From Actinokineospora diospyrosa (GTDB lineage: Bacteria > Actinomycetota > Actinomycetes > Mycobacteriales > Pseudonocardiaceae), in assembly GCF_024171925.1 (NCBI RefSeq), contig NZ_JAMTCO010000022.1:1-64000 (forward strand): DNA of 64,000 nucleotides, in the 5' to 3' direction. A model generated the notes under the pieces. The model worked only from the letters and a program-made list of their open reading frames with translations, searched no databases and was not told where the DNA came from. A program made the position numbers and the translations under genes. Shown piece by piece: positions 38,365-46,418 of the stretch (the first letter of the stretch is position 1; every line of letters begins with the position of its first letter).

Positions 38365-38904
38365 ATGCGAACCCTACTGAGCGTGGCCGCCGCTCTGGTG
38401 ATGACGGCCGCCGCCGTGGTCCCCGCCTCCGCCACCGGGCACGGTGTGTTCGAGACCTGGCGGGCAGGCGCCAAGGCGGTCACCTACGACACCCAGAAGG
38501 TCCCGGTCGGCGCCCGCGTCGCGGTCATGCCGATCGCGTCCGGGCGCAAGACCAGCGTGGTGCTGTGGGTGCACGGCCTGCTGCCCTACCGCCACTACGG
38601 CGCCCACGTGCACGTCAAGCCCTGCGGCCCCGCCCCGGCCGACGCGGGCCCCCACTTCCAGGACACCCCCGACCCCGTCGTCCCCTCCGTCGACCCCGCC
38701 TACGCCAACCCCCGCAACGAGATCTGGCTCGACTTCGCCACCGACGACAAGGGCTCGGCCATAGCCGTCGCCAACGTCCTCTGGCGCTTCGGCCCCCGCC
38801 CCGCCGCCGCAGTCGTCATCCACGACACCCACACCCACACCGGCCCCGGCGAAGCAGGCACCGCAGGCCCCCGCCTGGCCTGCGTCAACGCCCGCTTCCC
38901 CTAA
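38365..38904 (+). CDS. sodC: Secreted Cu/Zn superoxide dismutase family protein
   Basis: A 179-residue exported protein. The signal peptide ends near PASATG (about residue 24). The SOD-family core contains the copper ligands in YGAHVHVKPCG, GPHFQD and VVIHDTHTH, and the disulfide cysteines in KPCG and ACVN. The two zinc-only histidines and the zinc Asp loop of classical SodC are not recognisable in the segment PVVPSVDPAYANPRNEIWLD. It may therefore be a copper-only or non-enzymatic member, as known for mycobacterial SodC. No strong ribosome site is visible. A 19-bp-stem hairpin follows. Confidence 0.7.
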   Translation: MRTLLSVAAALVMTAAAVVPASATGHGVFETWRAGAKAVTYDTQKVPVGARVAVMPIASGRKTSVVLWVHGLLPYRHYGAHVHVKPCGPAPADAGPHFQDTPDPVVPSVDPAYANPRNEIWLDFATDDKGSAIAVANVLWRFGPRPAAAVVIHDTHTHTGPGEAGTAGPRLACVNARFP

Positions 38905-38928
38905 CCCCCTCCCGTTCGGGATGACGGT

Positions 38929-38976
38929 ACGAGGGCCGGACACGCGGAACACGGCCGCCGCGTGTCCGGCCCTCGT
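38929..38976 (+). terminator. Strong hairpin after the SOD-like gene
   Basis: A perfect 19-bp stem, 38929-38947 (ACGAGGGCCGGACACGCGG) with 38958-38976, and a 10-nt loop, 25 bp after the stop. It separates the gene from composite locus B. Confidence 0.85.
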
Positions 38977-39050
38977 GCATTCCCTTTGGTCGAGCCCCGG
39001 GTGGAGACGCTGAAGAACCTGGCACTCCCAGCCCTTTCGGCCCGGGCTGC

Positions 39051-39358
39051 TTGAGCAATCGCTGGACTGCGGGAAGCTGCGGTGCCAGTTTCCCGTTGGG
39101 TCCGGGCCCGGCCAACCTGGTCGACCATTCGGCTGTAGGAAGTAGCTGGCGCCACCCCAGCCTCCGTCAGGTCCGCCCCAACCCACCTGCTCACACCCCG
39201 GACACTCGGAACGGCCGGTGCCATCCCAGCCCGCTCTCGGCTGCCCTGCCAACCCAGCGCCTGGACAGTCGGACCCTGCGGTGCCAACCTGCCCCCCGTC
39301 AGGTCCGCCCCAGCCCACCGTCCCAGCCCCGCGCAGTCGGAGTCGCTGGTGCCAAGCC
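39051..39358 (-). repeat. Composite locus B, module 3: degenerate direct repeats
   Basis: Reading the minus strand, about five units of 60-72 bp begin with TGGCACC or TGGCGCC and contain GGCGGACCTGACGG and GTCCGA.TGTCC motifs. The first three units align well with locus A and C units in the same order. The last two are more diverged. It lies between the terminator of the SOD-like gene and the palindrome. Confidence 0.78.
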
Positions 39359-39359
39359 G

Positions 39360-39503
39360 GCTCGATGGGGCGGACTTGTTTTGCGTGGGGGGACAACACC
39401 CGTAGCGTTTCCGCGCGGCAGGGCCTGCTTTTGGGCCCCTGCTTTGCGGTTCTGCCACGGGTGTTGTAGGGGCCCCGCGCAAAACAAGTTCGCCCCATCG
39501 AGC
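39360..39503. repeat. Composite locus B, module 2: 144-bp palindrome
   Basis: The same branched palindrome as at 22826, in inverted orientation. Outer arms are GCTCGATGGGGCG.. and its complement, with a middle block pairing CAACACCCGT with ACGGGTGTTG. Inner hairpins are GCAGGG-type and GCGTTTCCGCGC. Length is identical (144 bp) to locus A and the sequence is nearly the same. Confidence 0.85.
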
Positions 39504-39599
39504 TCTTCGCATTGTCGCGGATCTCCGCCGATGTTGCCGCCAGGCGACGAGGCGTCCAACGGAGCCGAAGGCGGAGGCCCGAATCCCTTGCCCCGCACC

Positions 39600-39858
39600 C
39601 CCAACCACGGCCTACGCCAAGATCAACCTGATCGAAAGCCCCCAAATACACAGCTTACCGAGACGCACCGACAAACCGGGAGCGCCGAACAACGCCCTGT
39701 GGACAACAGAAGACGTTGTGGACAAACAACTACCCCCGCCGCGTGCCCAACAAGATCATCTGCACCAAGAGCCCCCGATATACAGCCTACCGAGGGAGAC
39801 CGACAAACCGGGAGCAGCAAGCAAAGGCTGTGGACAGCAGAAGACGTTGTGGACAACC
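39600..39858 (-). repeat. Composite locus B, module 1: two 131-bp DnaA-box units
   Basis: On the minus strand, TTGTCCACA pairs are at 39717-39725/39698-39706 and 39848-39856/39829-39837 (the last reads CTGTCCACA). Box starts are 19 bp apart and pairs 131 bp apart, exactly as in loci A and C. The spacer ACGTCTTCTG is identical in both units and to the second unit of locus C. The conserved GGTAGGCTGT / GGTAAGCTGT blocks follow. Confidence 0.9.
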
Positions 39859-39860
39859 GC

Positions 39861-39932
39861 AAGCAGCGCGTAACCCACAAGCAGCACGCAACCCGCACGC
39901 AGCACGCATCTCACACGCAGCGCGCATCCCAC
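39861..39932. repeat. Four tandem 18-bp repeats
   Basis: Four imperfect copies of an 18-mer (AAGCAGCGCGTAACCCAC and variants such as ACGCAGCACGCATCTCAC) follow each other from 39861 to 39932, directly beside composite locus B. No coding role is apparent. Confidence 0.7.
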
Positions 39933-39970
39933 GCGTGGCGATCAACCCACCCCGCAAGCGCCAGCAAAAC

Positions 39971-40020
39971 CTCAATCCGCCAGCACCCTCAATCCGCCAG
40001 CAAACCTCAATCCGGCAACA
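39971..40020. repeat. Tandem copies of the 3' end of the Nudix-NYN gene
   Basis: CTCAATCCGCCAGCA at 39971-39985 and 39988-40002, and CTCAATCCGGCAACA at 40006-40020, repeat with a period of 17-18 bp. The third copy contains the stop codon and last codons of the Nudix-NYN gene; the two others lie just past its stop. Confidence 0.75.
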
Positions 40021-40831
40021 GATCCTGCAACCACCCAGGCCCGATGTAATCCGCTCCCACCGCAGTACACCGCGACCGCAACTCCCGATCCGCGGTCACC
40101 ACCAAGCACCCGGGGTTTCCTCGGGCGACTTCCACGATCTTGTCGTCCCCGTTGTGCTGAGCGGAAACGACCTCCACCCCCGGTACCGGTTTCGTTCGCC
40201 GCGCCTGGCCCTCGACCACCAGCACGATCTCCGGGTATCCGACGTCGAACGGCTCGAGCCCTGGGAATCCTTCGGCCGCGGCCAACCGATCCCGCAGTCG
40301 CGCAGCCGCTCCGGCGCGGTCGCGCCACCAGCCGTCCGGGCGGGAGCCCATTACGTTCGCGCAGTCGACGACCAGGACGCGGGGTTGTAGGCATTCCCGC
40401 AGCCGCTCCCAGTTCGCCGCGAAGGGGCCGAACAGCGGGAGGTCGGTGACCTCGTCCACCGGTACCCACGCCACCCCGGCGGTCTCCACCGACGCGGGCT
40501 CCACCGCGAACCGCGACTCCGCCGACGCGATCACCGTCTCGTAGGTCCAGCCGCCGTGGTCTTCGATGATCACGCCGAACGGGGAGACCAGTGCGGGGTC
40601 GAGCGTGCTCTCCTCGCCCGCCTCCCGCAGTGCCGCCGTGATCGTGTCCTCGTCGCTGTCGCGCGCGCCGCCGAACATCCCCCAGGTGCCGCTGCCGCTG
40701 ATGCCGCCGCCGCGCTCCTGCAGCAGCACATGGCCCTCGGCGACCGGCAACAAGCCCGCCGCGCCGTAGTGGCCCCAGTGTTCGTGTCCGAGTCCGCACA
40801 GGACCATCCGGTCCCCGTCGCCCCTGGTCAT
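40007..40831 (-). CDS. Nudix hydrolase fused to a NYN/PIN-like (YacP-type) domain
   Basis: A 274-residue two-domain protein. Residues about 15-140 form a Nudix domain (GAAGLLPVAEGHVLLQERGG; Nudix box GGARDSDEDTITAALREAGEESTL). Residues about 150-274 look like a NYN/PIN-like ribonuclease domain: LVVDCANVMGSRPDGWW with the N-terminal acidic residue, IVLVVEGQARR, GDDKIVEVA and LVVTADRELRSRC with acidic residues placed as in YacP-like nucleases. The fusion could couple clearance of a nucleotide or RNA 5' end with RNA cleavage, but substrates are unknown. ATG 40831 is preceded by AGGAAGGAG. Confidence 0.75.
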   Translation of the reverse strand: MTRGDGDRMVLCGLGHEHWGHYGAAGLLPVAEGHVLLQERGGGISGSGTWGMFGGARDSDEDTITAALREAGEESTLDPALVSPFGVIIEDHGGWTYETVIASAESRFAVEPASVETAGVAWVPVDEVTDLPLFGPFAANWERLRECLQPRVLVVDCANVMGSRPDGWWRDRAGAAARLRDRLAAAEGFPGLEPFDVGYPEIVLVVEGQARRTKPVPGVEVVSAQHNGDDKIVEVARGNPGCLVVTADRELRSRCTAVGADYIGPGWLQDLLPD

Positions 40832-40906
40832 GTGGCTCCTTCCTGTCGCGGGCACCCTATGGGAGGCCGCCCGCGATCGGCGGTCGACGCACCGGGGCCG
40901 ATCGGG

Positions 40907-43405
40907 CTACAGCTCGCCGACCTCGGTGATGTGCACGACGGCGGTGCCCGCCTCGTCGGAGGCGGCGAGGTCGATCTCGGCGGTGAAGCCCCAGTCGTGG
41001 TCGCCTGCGGGGTCCTCGAAGATCTGGCGGATCAGCCAGCGCTCCGGTTCCTGCTCGATGATCAGCAGGGCCGGGCCCCTGGCGTCCGGGCCGACGCCGA
41101 TCTGGCTGTGCAGGTCGAAGTACGGGTCCAGGGCGTCGGCCCAGGCGTCGGCGTCCCAGCCGCTGTCGGCGTCCAGGGCGCCGAGGGCGGTGTAGTCGCG
41201 GCGGGCGGCCAGTTGGACGCGCTGGAACAGGGCGTTGCGCACCAGCACCCGGAACGCGCGCGGGTTCGTGGTGACCGCGGGCGGTGCCTTGTCGACCGGG
41301 GCCTCGTCGCCGTCGGTGGGGTTGGTGAGCTTCTCCCACTCGTCGATCAGGCTGGAGTCGACCTGGCGGACGACCTCGCCGAGCCACTCGATGAGGTCGG
41401 CGACCTCCTCGGTCTTGGCCTCGTCGGGCACCGTCTGGCGGACCGCGCGGAAGGCGTCGGCGAGGTAGCGCAGCACCAGGCCCTCCGAGCGGGCCAGCGC
41501 GTAGAACGACACGTACTCGGTGAAGGTCATCGCCCGCTCGTACATGTCCCGCACGACCGACTTCGGCGACAGCTGGTGGTCGCCGACCCACGGGTGCCCG
41601 CGCCGGTAGGTCTCGAACATCGGGCCGAGCAGCTCCGCGAGCGGCTTCGGGTGGGTGACCGCCTCCAGCAGCTCCATCCGCTGGTCGTACTCGATGCCCT
41701 CGGCCTTCATCGCCTGCACGGCCTCGCCGCGCGCCTTGTGCGCCTGCGCGGAGAGCACCTGCCTCGGGTCGTCCAATGTGGACTCCACAATGGACAGCAC
41801 GTCCAGCGGGTAGGACGGCGACTCCCGGTCGAGCAGCTCGACCGCGGCCAGCGCGAAGGGCGACAGCGGCTGGTTGAGCGCGAAGTCGAACTGCAGGTCC
41901 ACCGTCAGCCGCACCCGGCGGCCCTGCTCGTCGGGCTCGTCGAGCTTCTCCACCACGCCGGATTCCAGCAGACCGCGGTAGATCGCGATCGCCCGGCGGA
42001 TGTGGCGGCGCTGCGCGGGCCGGTCCTCGTGGTTGTCCTCCAGCAGGTGGCGCATCGCGGCGAACGCGTCACCGGGGCGGCCGATCACGTTGAGCAGCAT
42101 CGAGTGGCTGACCTGGAAGCTGGAGGTCAGCGGCTCCGGCTCGGCGTCGCGCAGCCGCTCGAAGGTCGGCTGCCCCCAGGACACCATCCCCTCCGGCGGC
42201 TTCTTGCGCACGAACTTGCGCCGCTTCTTCGGGTCGTCGCCCAGCTTCGCCAGCGACTTCTCGTTCTCGATCACGTGCTCGGGCGCCTGCACCAGCACCG
42301 TGCCCAGCGTGTCGTAGCCCGCTCGCCCCGCCCGGCCCGCGATCTGGTGGAACTCGCGCGCCTTGAGGATGCGGGTGCGCACCCCGTCGTACTTCGACAG
42401 CGCGGTGAACACGACCGTGCGGATCGGCACGTTGATCCCGACGCCCAGGGTGTCGGTGCCGCACACGATCTTCATCAGGCCCGCCTGGGCCAGCCGCTCC
42501 ACCAGCCGCCGGTACTTGGGCAGCATGCCGGCGTGGTGCACGCCGATGCCGTGGCGCACCAGCCGCGACAGCGTCTTGCCGAACCCGGAGGAGAACCGGA
42601 AGTCGCCGATCAGCGCGGCGATGCGGTCCTTCTCCTCGCGGGTGCACACGTTGATGCTCATCAGCGCCTGCGCCCGCTCCAGCGCCGCGGCCTGGGTGAA
42701 GTGCACGACGTACACCGGCGCCTGGTTGGTGCTGAGCAGCTCCTCCAGCGCCTCGGTCAGCGGCGTCATGCCGAAGGTGTAGAGCAGCGGGACCGGCCGC
42801 TGCGCCGAGGTCACCACCGCGGTGTCGCGGCCGGTGCGCCTGGTCAGGTCGTCCTTGAACCGGGCGACATCACCGAGGGTCGCCGACATCAGCACGAACT
42901 GCGCCTTCGGCAGCTCGATCAGCGGGATCTGCCACGCCCAGCCCCGGTCCGGCTCGGCGTAGAAGTGGAACTCATCCATCACGACCTGGCCCACATCGGC
43001 CTCGGCGCCGTCGCGCAGCGCGATGTTGGCCAGGATCTCCGCGGTGCAGCAGATGATCGGCGCGCCGCCGTTGACGCTGGAGTCGCCGGTCATCATGCCG
43101 ACGTTCTCCGCGCCGAAGGTGTCGCACAGCGCGAAGAACTTCTCCGACACCAGCGCCTTGATCGGCGCGGTGTAGAACGTGCGCCGCCCGTGCGCCATGG
43201 CGGTGAAGTGCGCGCCCGTCGCCACCAGGCTCTTGCCCGACCCGGTCGGGGTGCTGAGGATGACGTTGGCGCCGGACACGATCTCCATCAACGCCTCCTC
43301 CTGGGCCGGGTACAGGGCCAGGCCCTGATCGGCCGCCCAGGAGGCGAACGCGTCGAACAGGGTGTCCGGGTCGGGGGAGGCGGGCAGCCGCGCGGTGAGC
43401 GTCAT
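40907..43405 (-). CDS. DEAD/DEAH-box helicase with DUF3516 C-terminus
   Basis: An 832-residue superfamily 2 helicase related to Ski2/Mtr4-type RNA helicases. Motif I is STPTGSGKSLVATG (about residue 49), motif II DEFH instead of DEAH or DEVH, motif III LMSATLGD, and motif VI region EFHQIAGRAGRAGYD. The C-terminal half is the DUF3516 domain found in actinobacteria. It probably unwinds RNA or DNA with ATP. ATG 43405 starts MTLTARLPASPDPD; an upstream extension to 43501 is not supported. It is in the same direction as the Nudix-NYN gene 75 bp downstream, so a shared RNA-metabolism role is possible. Confidence 0.9.
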   Translation of the reverse strand: MTLTARLPASPDPDTLFDAFASWAADQGLALYPAQEEALMEIVSGANVILSTPTGSGKSLVATGAHFTAMAHGRRTFYTAPIKALVSEKFFALCDTFGAENVGMMTGDSSVNGGAPIICCTAEILANIALRDGAEADVGQVVMDEFHFYAEPDRGWAWQIPLIELPKAQFVLMSATLGDVARFKDDLTRRTGRDTAVVTSAQRPVPLLYTFGMTPLTEALEELLSTNQAPVYVVHFTQAAALERAQALMSINVCTREEKDRIAALIGDFRFSSGFGKTLSRLVRHGIGVHHAGMLPKYRRLVERLAQAGLMKIVCGTDTLGVGINVPIRTVVFTALSKYDGVRTRILKAREFHQIAGRAGRAGYDTLGTVLVQAPEHVIENEKSLAKLGDDPKKRRKFVRKKPPEGMVSWGQPTFERLRDAEPEPLTSSFQVSHSMLLNVIGRPGDAFAAMRHLLEDNHEDRPAQRRHIRRAIAIYRGLLESGVVEKLDEPDEQGRRVRLTVDLQFDFALNQPLSPFALAAVELLDRESPSYPLDVLSIVESTLDDPRQVLSAQAHKARGEAVQAMKAEGIEYDQRMELLEAVTHPKPLAELLGPMFETYRRGHPWVGDHQLSPKSVVRDMYERAMTFTEYVSFYALARSEGLVLRYLADAFRAVRQTVPDEAKTEEVADLIEWLGEVVRQVDSSLIDEWEKLTNPTDGDEAPVDKAPPAVTTNPRAFRVLVRNALFQRVQLAARRDYTALGALDADSGWDADAWADALDPYFDLHSQIGVGPDARGPALLIIEQEPERWLIRQIFEDPAGDHDWGFTAEIDLAASDEAGTAVVHITEVGEL

Positions 43406-43484
43406 GGTGTGTCGATCGTGCCAGTTCGCCCCGGTGGGGGTGCGGTGCGGGGGAGTGCCCGCCCGGGCCGGGTGCGGTGTGGAG

Positions 43485-43534
43485 CGCGCCGCGACACCCA
43501 CACCGGCAGGGGACGGTGCGGGTGTCGCGGCGCG
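43485..43534 (-). terminator. Long GC hairpin 1 between the hypothetical gene and the helicase
   Basis: CGCGCCGCGACACCCACACCG (43485-43505) pairs with its complement at 43514-43534 with one mismatch and an 8-nt loop. It probably terminates the upstream hypothetical gene. Confidence 0.75.
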
Positions 43535-43542
43535 GGGGTGGG

Positions 43543-43591
43543 CGAGCCGCCGCGCGACGCTTGCGCGTCGCAGGGGGTGCGCGGCGGCTCG
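43543..43591 (-). terminator. Long GC hairpin 2, nested stem
   Basis: Outer stem CGAGCCGCCGCGC (43543-43555) with GCGCGGCGGCTCG (43579-43591) encloses an inner GCGACGC/GCGTCGC stem. Only 8 bp separate it from hairpin 1, making a double terminator or a structured RNA. Confidence 0.7.
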
Positions 43592-43681
43592 CCGGTGGTC
43601 AGGGGTGGCGCCGCGGCCCCGGTCGCCCGCCGAGCCGGGGACGGCTCCGGGCGGGGACGAGGGGGCTGGTGCCGGGTGGGA

Positions 43682-44158
43682 TCAGAACCGGTGTCCGTAG
43701 AGGACGCTGCGGACCGCGCCCACCACGGAGGTGAACAGCGGGAGGCTGGGGTGCTCGACGTCCGGGGCGGTCGCCCAGAACACGACCGAGCGGTCGGTGT
43801 GCGCGGTCGGGAGCAGCACGCGGGCGCGCACCGGCTCGACACCGGGCGGCAACGGCCTGCGGTGGTGCTCGTCGGGGATGGGCTGGGTGAGGAAGGTCCA
43901 CTCGGTCCGCTTGCCGGGCACCGCGAGCACCGGGCCCGCCAGCATCCGCAGGCGCAGCCACCACTGCACCTCGGCACCGAGCCCGGCCCGCATGCGCAGG
44001 CCGCCGACCTGTTCCGAGCCCAGGTCGAGGTAGGCGTTCAACGCGTCCCCGTCCACCGGCCAACCCAGTTTCGTCCGGTAGTCCGGCACGTCGAACGCGG
44101 GCGCCGTGTCGACGCCCCCTTCCAACGCGCGCAGGTCGGACAGTTCCGCCGCGGTCAT
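43682..44158 (-). CDS. Conserved hypothetical protein (158 residues)
   Basis: A 158-residue soluble protein starting MTAAELSDLRALEGGVDTAP, with WPVDGDALNAYLDLGSEQ, VQWWLRLRMLAGPVLAVPG and DRSVVFWATAPDVEHPSLPL. I do not recognise a family. There is no signal peptide or membrane segment. AAAGGTGG lies 6 bp ahead of ATG 44158, so this start is preferred over 44263. It is followed by two strong hairpins and appears to be a single-gene unit. Confidence 0.65.
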   Translation of the reverse strand: MTAAELSDLRALEGGVDTAPAFDVPDYRTKLGWPVDGDALNAYLDLGSEQVGGLRMRAGLGAEVQWWLRLRMLAGPVLAVPGKRTEWTFLTQPIPDEHHRRPLPPGVEPVRARVLLPTAHTDRSVVFWATAPDVEHPSLPLFTSVVGAVRSVLYGHRF

Positions 44159-44383
44159 GGCGAGCCACCTTTCGCCGTCGGCGTCCGGAGTGCCCGTTTC
44201 CTGGCCTGGTTGCCCGGCCGTCGACTGTCGTTCATCAATATGGGTGACCGAATCCGGCGACACTCATCCCAACCAGGCATAACCCCGGGGTGATACCGGC
44301 CACACGGCAAGTGTCTATTCGCAGGTCAGGGCCCAAGTGGCGACGAAGTCACCGGCTAGCGCGGGAAATGGGAACGTTCGGCC

Positions 44384-45223
44384 CTAGACGCGCTCGTGCG
44401 CGCTCAGGACCTTTCGGAGCAACCCGTGCGGGTGCCCGTGCCTGCGCCACTCCCTCGGGTAGCCCAGCGACACCTCCTGGAACCGCACCCCGTCGTAGTG
44501 CGTGATCCGCGGGATGTGCAGGTGGCCGTAGACCATCACCGCGGTGGGGAAGCGGGTGTGCCAGTCCGCGGTCAGCTCGGTGCCGCACCACTGGGCGAAC
44601 TCGGGGTAGCGCAGCACCCGGGTGGGCTCGCGCACCAGCGGGTAGTGGTTGATCAGCACGAACGGCGTGGCCGGGTCGGCGGCAGCGGTCAACCGGGCCT
44701 CGGTCTCGGCGACCCTGGCGCGGCACCAGTCGTCGCGGCTGGGGTACGGGTCCGGGTGCAGGTAGTACTCGTCGGTGCAGACGACACCGCTGGCGTGCGC
44801 GATCTTCAGCGCCGCCGCCTTGTCGTCCGCGCCCTCCGGTCGGAACGTGTAGTCGTAGCCGAGGAACAGCGGCGCGACCCGCACCGGGCCGTCCTCGCCC
44901 GCCCACAGCGGGTACTCGTCCTCCGGGGTGAGCACCCCGATCTCGCGGCACATGGCCACGAACGCCTCGTACCGCTCGACACCGCGGGCCTGCACGGCGT
45001 CGGCGGGCATCGTCCACAGCTCGTGGTTGCCCGGCGTCCACACCACCTTGGCGAAGCGGCCCGCCAGCAGTTCCAGCGCCCACCGCACGTCGGCGACCTG
45101 CTCGGCCACGTCGCCAGCGACGATCAGCCAGTCGTCGGCGGACTCGGGGTGCAGTTCGCGCACGATCTCGCGGTTCTCCGCGTACGAGATGTGCAGGTCG
45201 CTGATCGCCAGGAGGGTGCCCAC
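44384..45223 (-). CDS. Calcineurin-like metallophosphoesterase
   Basis: A 279-residue two-metal phosphoesterase. The metal-binding blocks appear in order: LLAISDLHISY (residue 9 region), IVAGDVAEQ, WTPGNHELWT, LINHYPL and VMVYGHLHIPR. Family members act on phosphodiesters or phosphomonoesters; the substrate is unknown. GTG 45223 starts MGTLLAISDLH. The gene stands 56 bp downstream of the RsbW-like gene on the same strand, so they might be co-transcribed. Confidence 0.9.
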   Translation of the reverse strand: MGTLLAISDLHISYAENREIVRELHPESADDWLIVAGDVAEQVADVRWALELLAGRFAKVVWTPGNHELWTMPADAVQARGVERYEAFVAMCREIGVLTPEDEYPLWAGEDGPVRVAPLFLGYDYTFRPEGADDKAAALKIAHASGVVCTDEYYLHPDPYPSRDDWCRARVAETEARLTAAADPATPFVLINHYPLVREPTRVLRYPEFAQWCGTELTADWHTRFPTAVMVYGHLHIPRITHYDGVRFQEVSLGYPREWRRHGHPHGLLRKVLSAHERV

Positions 45224-45279
45224 GCGGTCGATCTTCCCACCAACCCGGCCCGGGGTGGGGGAGATGAGCGTCTCCGGGC

Positions 45280-45678
45280 TCAGCCCTGGCGCAGCTTGCG
45301 CACGGTGATGTGCACCGGTGGCCGGACACCCTCACCGAGGCCGGTCTCCACCGAGTCGGCCAGCGTGCGCAGCACGTGCCAGCCGAAGGTGTCGGTCGCG
45401 GGGGCGGTGCCCGCGTGCGAGCGGGTGCTCGCGCTGAACCGCACCCCGGCAGGCTCGCGGCTGAACCGGCAGTCCAGCTCCGCGCCCGGCGCGGCGAGCA
45501 CGATCAGCTGCGAACAGGCCTCGTCCACCGCCAACCGCAGGTCGTCGATCTCGTCGACGGTGAAGTCCGCGCCCATCGCCACCGCCGCGGCGACCGCGCG
45601 CACGATCGGCAGGTTCGCCAGGTCCGCGCGCAACCGCAGTTCGACATCGGCCACCTGGTCTGCGGTGGGGTCGCTCAC
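45280..45678 (-). CDS. RsbW-like anti-sigma factor / serine kinase
   Basis: A 132-residue GHKL ATPase domain of the RsbW/SpoIIAB type. The N-box is DLRLAVDEACSQLI at about residue 45, with a C-terminal FGWHVLRTLADSVETG where G-box elements are expected. The usual GRG loop is weak (DTFGWHVL), so ATP binding may be altered. It is divergent from a STAS anti-anti-sigma gene 179 bp away. Such a pair normally controls a SigB/SigF sigma factor; the candidate in this window is at 24366. Confidence 0.8.
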   Translation of the reverse strand: MSDPTADQVADVELRLRADLANLPIVRAVAAAVAMGADFTVDEIDDLRLAVDEACSQLIVLAAPGAELDCRFSREPAGVRFSASTRSHAGTAPATDTFGWHVLRTLADSVETGLGEGVRPPVHITVRKLRQG

Positions 45679-45857
45679 CTGCTGCTCCTCGGGGTCACCT
45701 GCCGCGACGCCGCCGGTGCGGCGCCGCCGGTGGGGGCCCGGCTTCCCGCTCGGGCTGGGACGGCTCGATCCGACGGAGCAGAACCTACTAGGCTGGTCGC
45801 CGAGGCGGTTGAGCAGCCAGCCGCCCTGCTGTCGTGTCCAACCCCGGAAGGGCTGCC

Positions 45858-46214
45858 ATGAGTACGTCGGACCTGCTGACCGCCGAGTTCGCCGACCGCG
45901 ACGACGCCGTGCTGCTGCACGTCCGCGGCGAGATCGACATGGGCACCGCGCCGGTGCTGCGCGACCACCTGGAGGCCGCGGTCACCCGGGGCGCGGGCGA
46001 CACGCCCGTGCTGCTCGACCTGACCAGGGTCGGCTTCCTCGCCTCCGCAGGCCTCGCCCTACTGGTCGAGTACCACACCCGCTGCCGCGACGCGGCCCGC
46101 CCTCTACGAATCCTCACCGACGGCGGCGCCGTGCTGCGCGCCATCCAGGTCAGCTCGCTGGACAACGTGCTCGAGGTCCACGGCTCGGTCGAGGACGCGC
46201 TCGCGGACAAGTGA
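45858..46214 (+). CDS. STAS-domain anti-anti-sigma factor
   Basis: A 118-residue STAS protein of the SpoIIAA/RsbV type. The phosphorylatable serine lies in the conserved loop FLASAGLALLVEYH (about residue 57), after VLLDLTRVG; the N-terminal strand is VLLHVRGEIDMGTAPVL. In its dephosphorylated form it would bind the RsbW-like kinase and release the sigma factor. ATG 45858 has GGAAGGG upstream. The last codons and stop are part of a 25-bp tandem repeat that continues past the gene. The adjacent phosphatase-kinase gene is convergent and may dephosphorylate it. Confidence 0.9.
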   Translation: MSTSDLLTAEFADRDDAVLLHVRGEIDMGTAPVLRDHLEAAVTRGAGDTPVLLDLTRVGFLASAGLALLVEYHTRCRDAARPLRILTDGGAVLRAIQVSSLDNVLEVHGSVEDALADK

Positions 46215-46280
46215 TCCAGCCGCGCTCGCGGACAAGTGATCCAGTCGCGCTCGCGGACAAGTGATCCAGTCGCGCTCGCG
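46197..46280 (+). repeat. 25-bp tandem repeat spanning the STAS gene stop codon
   Basis: The 25-mer around TCGCGGACAAGTGATCCAG starts at 46201, 46226 and 46251, with a partial fourth copy at 46276 (exact period 25). The first copy includes the terminal ADK codons and TGA of the STAS gene. The rest of the gap to 46418 has nothing recognisable. Confidence 0.9.
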
Positions 46281-46418
46281 GGCTACGACACGGTCTTACT
46301 GGCGGACACATGTGGGTCGCGCGTGTAGTCGAGTTGGCGGGTAAACCGTGCGGTCGGCCTGGGGGAGGCTGATCAAGCGGCGGTCGCGGGTGGTGGTCCG
46401 GGCGCTAGGGATCGCGGT

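Noticed and set aside
45280-45678. Calling the RsbW-like protein the anti-sigma factor of the sigma gene at 24366
   Set aside because: They are 20 kb apart and the genome probably has several such pairs; kept only as a possibility.
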